From positions 1 through 8,681 of the forward strand of contig CAIJTL010001063.1 of the NCBI GenBank assembly GCA_903823545.1: a stretch of 8,681 nucleotides of DNA, in the 5' to 3' direction. Origin of the DNA: an uncultured Planctomycetaceae bacterium. GTDB lineage: Bacteria > Planctomycetota > Planctomycetia > Planctomycetales > Planctomycetaceae. Within the stretch, counting starts at the first letter, position 1. Each line of letters opens with the position of its first letter. The position numbers were made by a program, and so were the translations under genes. The notes beneath the pieces are model-generated. The model worked only from the letters and a program-made list of their open reading frames with translations. It was not told where the DNA came from and made no database searches. Below are positions 5,995 through 8,681 of this stretch, one piece after another.

Positions 5995-7696
5995 AGAGAG
6001 CCCCAGGAATCATTCGCTTCCGATTCTCAATCCACCAAATCCGCAGCGAGCTGCGGCTCCGCGGGTCGTCGTCATAGGCAAAGAGTCGGTCGGCAAGTCG
6101 CAGTTGATCGCATCACTCACGGGCGAGCGGCCAGAGGTGTCGAACCTCAAGGGAACAACGCTGGCGTGTGCGGCGTATCGCTGGGGCGAGCGAACGCTCA
6201 TCGACACGCCGGGCATCGAACGGCAATCGGATTCGGTGACGACACGCGACGCGCTGCAATCGCTGGCTGAGCATGACACCGTGATCCTCATCGCAGCGGG
6301 GACGCATCTGGACGACGACCTCAAAGACCTGTGGCCGTTGGTGGCGGGCAAGCAAGGAGTCGTCGTCGTCACATTCATCGACCGAGTGGCAAACGTCGCG
6401 GCGTCGGAACGGTTGGAAGAACTCAGCCGACATGCGGGAGTGTCGTTTGTCGGCGTCGATGCGCGAGCGGTCTCTGCGGAACAGACCGAGCGATTACGGA
6501 TCGCGCTCACAGAACCGGCTGAGTTCTCAAAGCAATCGCCGACGCTGACGACGGGCTGGCGGGTCGAGCCGCCCGCCGGTTGGTTGGATCGGCCGTGGTT
6601 GGGGCCGGTGTTGGCGCTCTCACTGTTGATGGGACCGGCGACGTTCGCGGTCTGGTTCGCAAACACGGTGGCTCAACTGCTGGACCCGATCATCGGTGGT
6701 TGGTTGAAACCACTGGCCGAAGCAATTCAAGCGTGGCCCGCGTCGCTCGACTTGCTGAAGGCGGCACTGGCGGGGCAATACGGTTTGGTAACGATGGGGC
6801 CGCTGTTGTTTGTGTGGGCCGTGCCGACGATCGTGCTGTATGCGTTTCTGCTGGCGGCGTACAAAGCGAGCGGCTTGATCGACCGACTGAACATCGCGTT
6901 GCATCCGCTGGCTCGGCCGTTCGGGTTGTCGGGGCGAGACATCGTGCGCGTCGTGATGGGTTTCGGCTGCAACGTGCCGGCGGTCATCAGCACGCGATCG
7001 TGCTCGTCCTGCACACGCGGTTCGTGCATCTCGGCCATCGCGTTCGGAGCGGCTTGCTCGTACCAATTCCCGGCGACACTAGCGGTCTTCGCGGCAGTCG
7101 GCCGACCGTGGTTGGTCTGGCCGTATCTCGGATATCTCGCACTGACGACGTTGATTTACTTGCGACTGACCGCGCCGCGCGAAGCTCGGTCGGCGTTGAA
7201 CCTGCTGGTCGTCGATCGGCGTCACTTTATGGAGTGGCCGCGTCTGAATTCGCTGTGGCGCGAGGCGAGCGGCACGCTGCGGCAGTTTTTCTTTCAGGCG
7301 CTGCCGATCTTCTTTGCCATCACGCTGATTGCGTCGGTGCTCGGCTGGTCCGGTTTGTTGGACAAGGCCGCCGCCGTCGTGCAACCGCTGATGAGCTTGT
7401 TCCGACTCCCCGCCGAAGCCGCGTTGCCCGTGCTGCTGGCAAGCATTCGCAAAGACGGCATCCTGCTGTTCGCGGGAGGCGAAGAAACCGGCTCAATGGC
7501 CGCCGCGTGGACGGCGACGCAAGTGCTCACGGCGGTCTATCTCGCCGGAGTGCTGCTGCCGTGCCTCGTGACCGCATTGACGATTGCTCGCGAACAATCG
7601 TGGCGCTTCGCCGCGAAGCTGCTGACTCGACAAGCCCTCGCCGCCAGCGCGTTCGCCGCCACAGTGGCTTGGTTCGGAAAGTGGATAGGCTGGTAA
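5945..7696 (+). CDS. feoB: FeoB-like ferrous iron transporter (short form, altered G4)
   Basis: A 583-residue fusion of an N-terminal G-protein domain and a polytopic membrane domain, the architecture of FeoB, which moves Fe2+ across the inner membrane. G1 is GKESVGKS (45-52), G2 KGTT (69-72) and G3 DTPG (87-90). At the G4 position, where FeoB has NxxD, this protein has TFID (143-146), so the guanine-reading Asn is missing. The membrane part starts near 218. It contains GFGCNVPAVISTR (339-351), matching the conserved FeoB GFGCxVPA motif. A cluster SCSSCTRGSC (352-361) and FGAACSYQFPATLAVF (367-382) follow, with a late SIRKDGILLF (500-509). It is shorter than E. coli FeoB (773 residues). No FeoA is seen. 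The TTG at 5945 is the only ATG/GTG/TTG start before G1 and directly follows an in-frame TGA. It lies inside a repeat, so the start is uncertain; ATT at 6023 is an alternative. Confidence 0.8.
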   Translation: MNTVTTKGPRSGERGYEESPRNHSLPILNPPNPQRAAAPRVVVIGKESVGKSQLIASLTGERPEVSNLKGTTLACAAYRWGERTLIDTPGIERQSDSVTTRDALQSLAEHDTVILIAAGTHLDDDLKDLWPLVAGKQGVVVVTFIDRVANVAASERLEELSRHAGVSFVGVDARAVSAEQTERLRIALTEPAEFSKQSPTLTTGWRVEPPAGWLDRPWLGPVLALSLLMGPATFAVWFANTVAQLLDPIIGGWLKPLAEAIQAWPASLDLLKAALAGQYGLVTMGPLLFVWAVPTIVLYAFLLAAYKASGLIDRLNIALHPLARPFGLSGRDIVRVVMGFGCNVPAVISTRSCSSCTRGSCISAIAFGAACSYQFPATLAVFAAVGRPWLVWPYLGYLALTTLIYLRLTAPREARSALNLLVVDRRHFMEWPRLNSLWREASGTLRQFFFQALPIFFAITLIASVLGWSGLLDKAAAVVQPLMSLFRLPAEAALPVLLASIRKDGILLFAGGEETGSMAAAWTATQVLTAVYLAGVLLPCLVTALTIAREQSWRFAAKLLTRQALAASAFAATVAWFGKWIGW

Positions 7697-7705
7697 TGGC
7701 CACGC

Positions 7706-7710
7706 AGGAG
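7706..7710 (+). promoter_or_regulatory. Strong Shine-Dalgarno site
   Basis: AGGAG lies 9 bases before the ATG at 7720 and is the best ribosome binding site in the window. It favours 7720 over the in-frame ATG at 7696, which overlaps the feoB stop in a TAATG arrangement. Confidence 0.65.
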
Positions 7711-7719
7711 ATTTCTCGC

Positions 7720-8352
7720 ATGACTCAGCTTTCCAAAAAACGATTGGCCGCGCGCATGGGACTGTCGCTCGAACAGCTCAACGACGCGATCAAACTGTTC
7801 GATCAGCAAGTGTGGTGCTGGGGCGAAGATGTGAAACGGAGCAAAGGGAATTTGTTGGTCGCGTGCGGCTTTGATCGAATCCCGCCACCGAAAGGGCAAG
7901 AGAGATTTGGTAGTGTGTACTCGCGGCGAATCGGGCGCGGAGGCCGGATCGTGTTACGCGGTTGGGGACTTTTGATCTCGGATCGCACACACGGAGCGAT
8001 ATGCCTCATGCGATATGGCTTCACGCCACAGTTGCTTTCAGGCGACGAGATTCCCGTAGAGCTATGGGATGCCAGCCTCCTACCGAAGCTGATCTCACCG
8101 GAGTCGGATGCCGACGTGTCTCGTGCTTTGTTCCTGCTGTCTGCCGCATGCCGCTGGATCATTAGTTATGAAACTTGGTTGCGCCGCAGGATTGGCATCA
8201 AGCATCGCGAGGCCAGCATCGACCGCTGGAAGAAGATGAAGAAAACCAATTTCGCAGGCGACGAAATGGCCCGGCTATGGCGACTGTTGGCGAAGCGGTT
8301 GGGAGAGGCTGCGATTCGGCTAGAGAAGTCTGTACTGGCTCACGCGGCGTGA
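7720..8352 (+). CDS. Unrecognised protein translationally linked to feoB
   Basis: A 210-residue soluble-looking protein, or 218 residues if started at the ATG at 7696, which overlaps the feoB stop TAA as TAATG. I prefer 7720 because of an AGGAG 9 bases upstream. The N-terminus (LSKKRLAARMGLSLEQLNDAI) could form a helix-turn-helix-like pair of helices, but I cannot assign a DNA-binding family. The middle is basic and Gly-, Arg- and Trp-rich, with WCWGEDVKRSKGNLLV and GRGGRIVLRGWGLL. The C-terminal third is helical and Lys/Arg-rich, with WLRRRIGIKHREASIDRWKK. There is no signal peptide, transmembrane helix or obvious metal site; the cysteines are scattered. Close coupling to feoB suggests a role with the transporter, for instance as a regulator or accessory factor, but this is guilt by association only. 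Confidence 0.75.
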   Translation: MTQLSKKRLAARMGLSLEQLNDAIKLFDQQVWCWGEDVKRSKGNLLVACGFDRIPPPKGQERFGSVYSRRIGRGGRIVLRGWGLLISDRTHGAICLMRYGFTPQLLSGDEIPVELWDASLLPKLISPESDADVSRALFLLSAACRWIISYETWLRRRIGIKHREASIDRWKKMKKTNFAGDEMARLWRLLAKRLGEAAIRLEKSVLAHAA

Positions 8353-8417
8353 GCAGAGATTGGTGTTGGATGTGATCAGACGGAACGCATGAAGACTGTT
8401 GAAAACTCGGGACATCG

Positions 8418-8422
8418 AAAGG
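8418..8422 (+). promoter_or_regulatory. Probable ribosome binding site for the lipoprotein gene
   Basis: AAAGG lies 9 bases before the ATG at 8432 and only 3 bases before the in-frame ATG at 8426, so it favours 8432. The 65 bases from 8353 to 8417 contain no feature I can identify, and no terminator-like hairpin. Confidence 0.45.
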
Positions 8423-8431
8423 CGAATGGAG

Positions 8432-8681
8432 ATGCGAAGTCAAACGGAAATGTGGTTGTTGCCGGTGGTGTTGATGCTGGTTCTGTCGGGACTGGCTGGC
8501 TGTGGCGGAGACAAAGGGGATGAGTACCGAACCTACGACAAAGGCAAGGACACCGCGCCCGACGCCGAACATGGAAAGGTTCACACACACGACCATGGCC
8601 ACGGGCCGCATGACGGCGAGCTGATCGAACTCGGCGATGAAGAGTTCCATGCGGAAGTCGTCATGGATGAGGACAAGAACA
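8432..8681 (+). CDS. His-rich lipoprotein, N-terminal part (3' truncated by window edge)
   Basis: The frame runs open to the end of the window (83 complete residues). A basic start (MRSQTEMW) leads into a hydrophobic stretch and the lipobox LAGC, with the lipid-accepting Cys at residue 24. So it should be an exported lipoprotein. There is no Asp at +2, which fits outer-membrane sorting by the enterobacterial rule, whose use here is not known. An acidic Lys/Asp-rich linker follows. Then comes a His-rich segment (HGKVHTHDHGHGPHDGE, about residues 49-65) with six His residues that could bind Zn, Cu, Ni or Fe. ELIELGDEEFHAEVV then begins a domain resembling regions I recall from planctomycete hypothetical proteins and metal-efflux periplasmic adaptors. 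Context after feoB supports metal handling. An in-frame ATG at 8426 is an alternative start. Confidence 0.75.
   Translation, partial: MRSQTEMWLLPVVLMLVLSGLAGCGGDKGDEYRTYDKGKDTAPDAEHGKVHTHDHGHGPHDGELIELGDEEFHAEVVMDEDKN

Noticed and set aside
6558..6577. GGCGGG/CCCGCC inverted repeat inside feoB as another inserted element.
   Set aside because: It is short, lacks GTAG-type ends and encodes a plausible linker between the G domain and the membrane part.
6580..7695. Extension of the frame of the 7720-8352 gene upstream through feoB.
   Set aside because: It overlaps feoB completely and reads as Arg-, Gly- and Ala-rich shadow translation; good start signals exist at 7696 and 7720.

Overview
The window looks like a chromosomal segment of a member of the Planctomycetota. 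The evidence is GC-rich coding sequence, weak or absent Shine-Dalgarno sites in front of most genes, and several families of palindromic repeats that I recognise as typical of that phylum (for example the 'SLARRAS'-type repeat near 1016-1071 and the CCCAGGGT/ACCCTGGG repeat near 3306-3520). The assignment is inference from recall, not from a search. All recognisable genes lie on the + strand. I see no rRNA, tRNA, CRISPR array or transposase.

Left part (1-4742), a type IV pilus / type II secretion-like module. It starts with the 3' end of an unidentified gene (1-357). Next comes a MerC-like membrane protein (368-1078), then a PilM/GspL-like plus PilN-like fusion protein (1122-2552), a PilO/GspM-like protein (2660-3280) and a PilT retraction ATPase (3564-4742). 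The PilN-like and PilO-like proteins would form the inner-membrane alignment complex of a pilus machine, and PilT would power filament retraction. No PilB, PilC, secretin or clear pilin gene lies within the window.

Right part (4751-8681), a metal or redox module. It holds a FAD/NAD(P)-dependent oxidoreductase with a cysteine-rich tail (4751-5890), a short FeoB-like ferrous iron transporter with an altered G4 motif (5945-7696), an unrecognised protein coupled to FeoB (7720-8352) and the start of a His-rich lipoprotein (8432 to the window end). A shared role in iron or other metal handling is plausible but inferred.

The most striking signal is not a gene. At least six palindromic, mostly REP-doublet (BIME-like) elements of different sequence families lie between 812 and 5994. 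Four sit inside open reading frames without breaking them (the MerC-like gene twice, the PilM/PilN-like gene, pilT). One supplies the apparent start codon and first ~17 codons of feoB. One forms a ~215-bp element with near-perfect mirror layout between the pilO-like gene and pilT. Several carry GTAG at the foot of each hairpin, the signature recognised by REP-associated tyrosine transposases. This resembles the protein-embedded palindromic elements known from Rickettsia.
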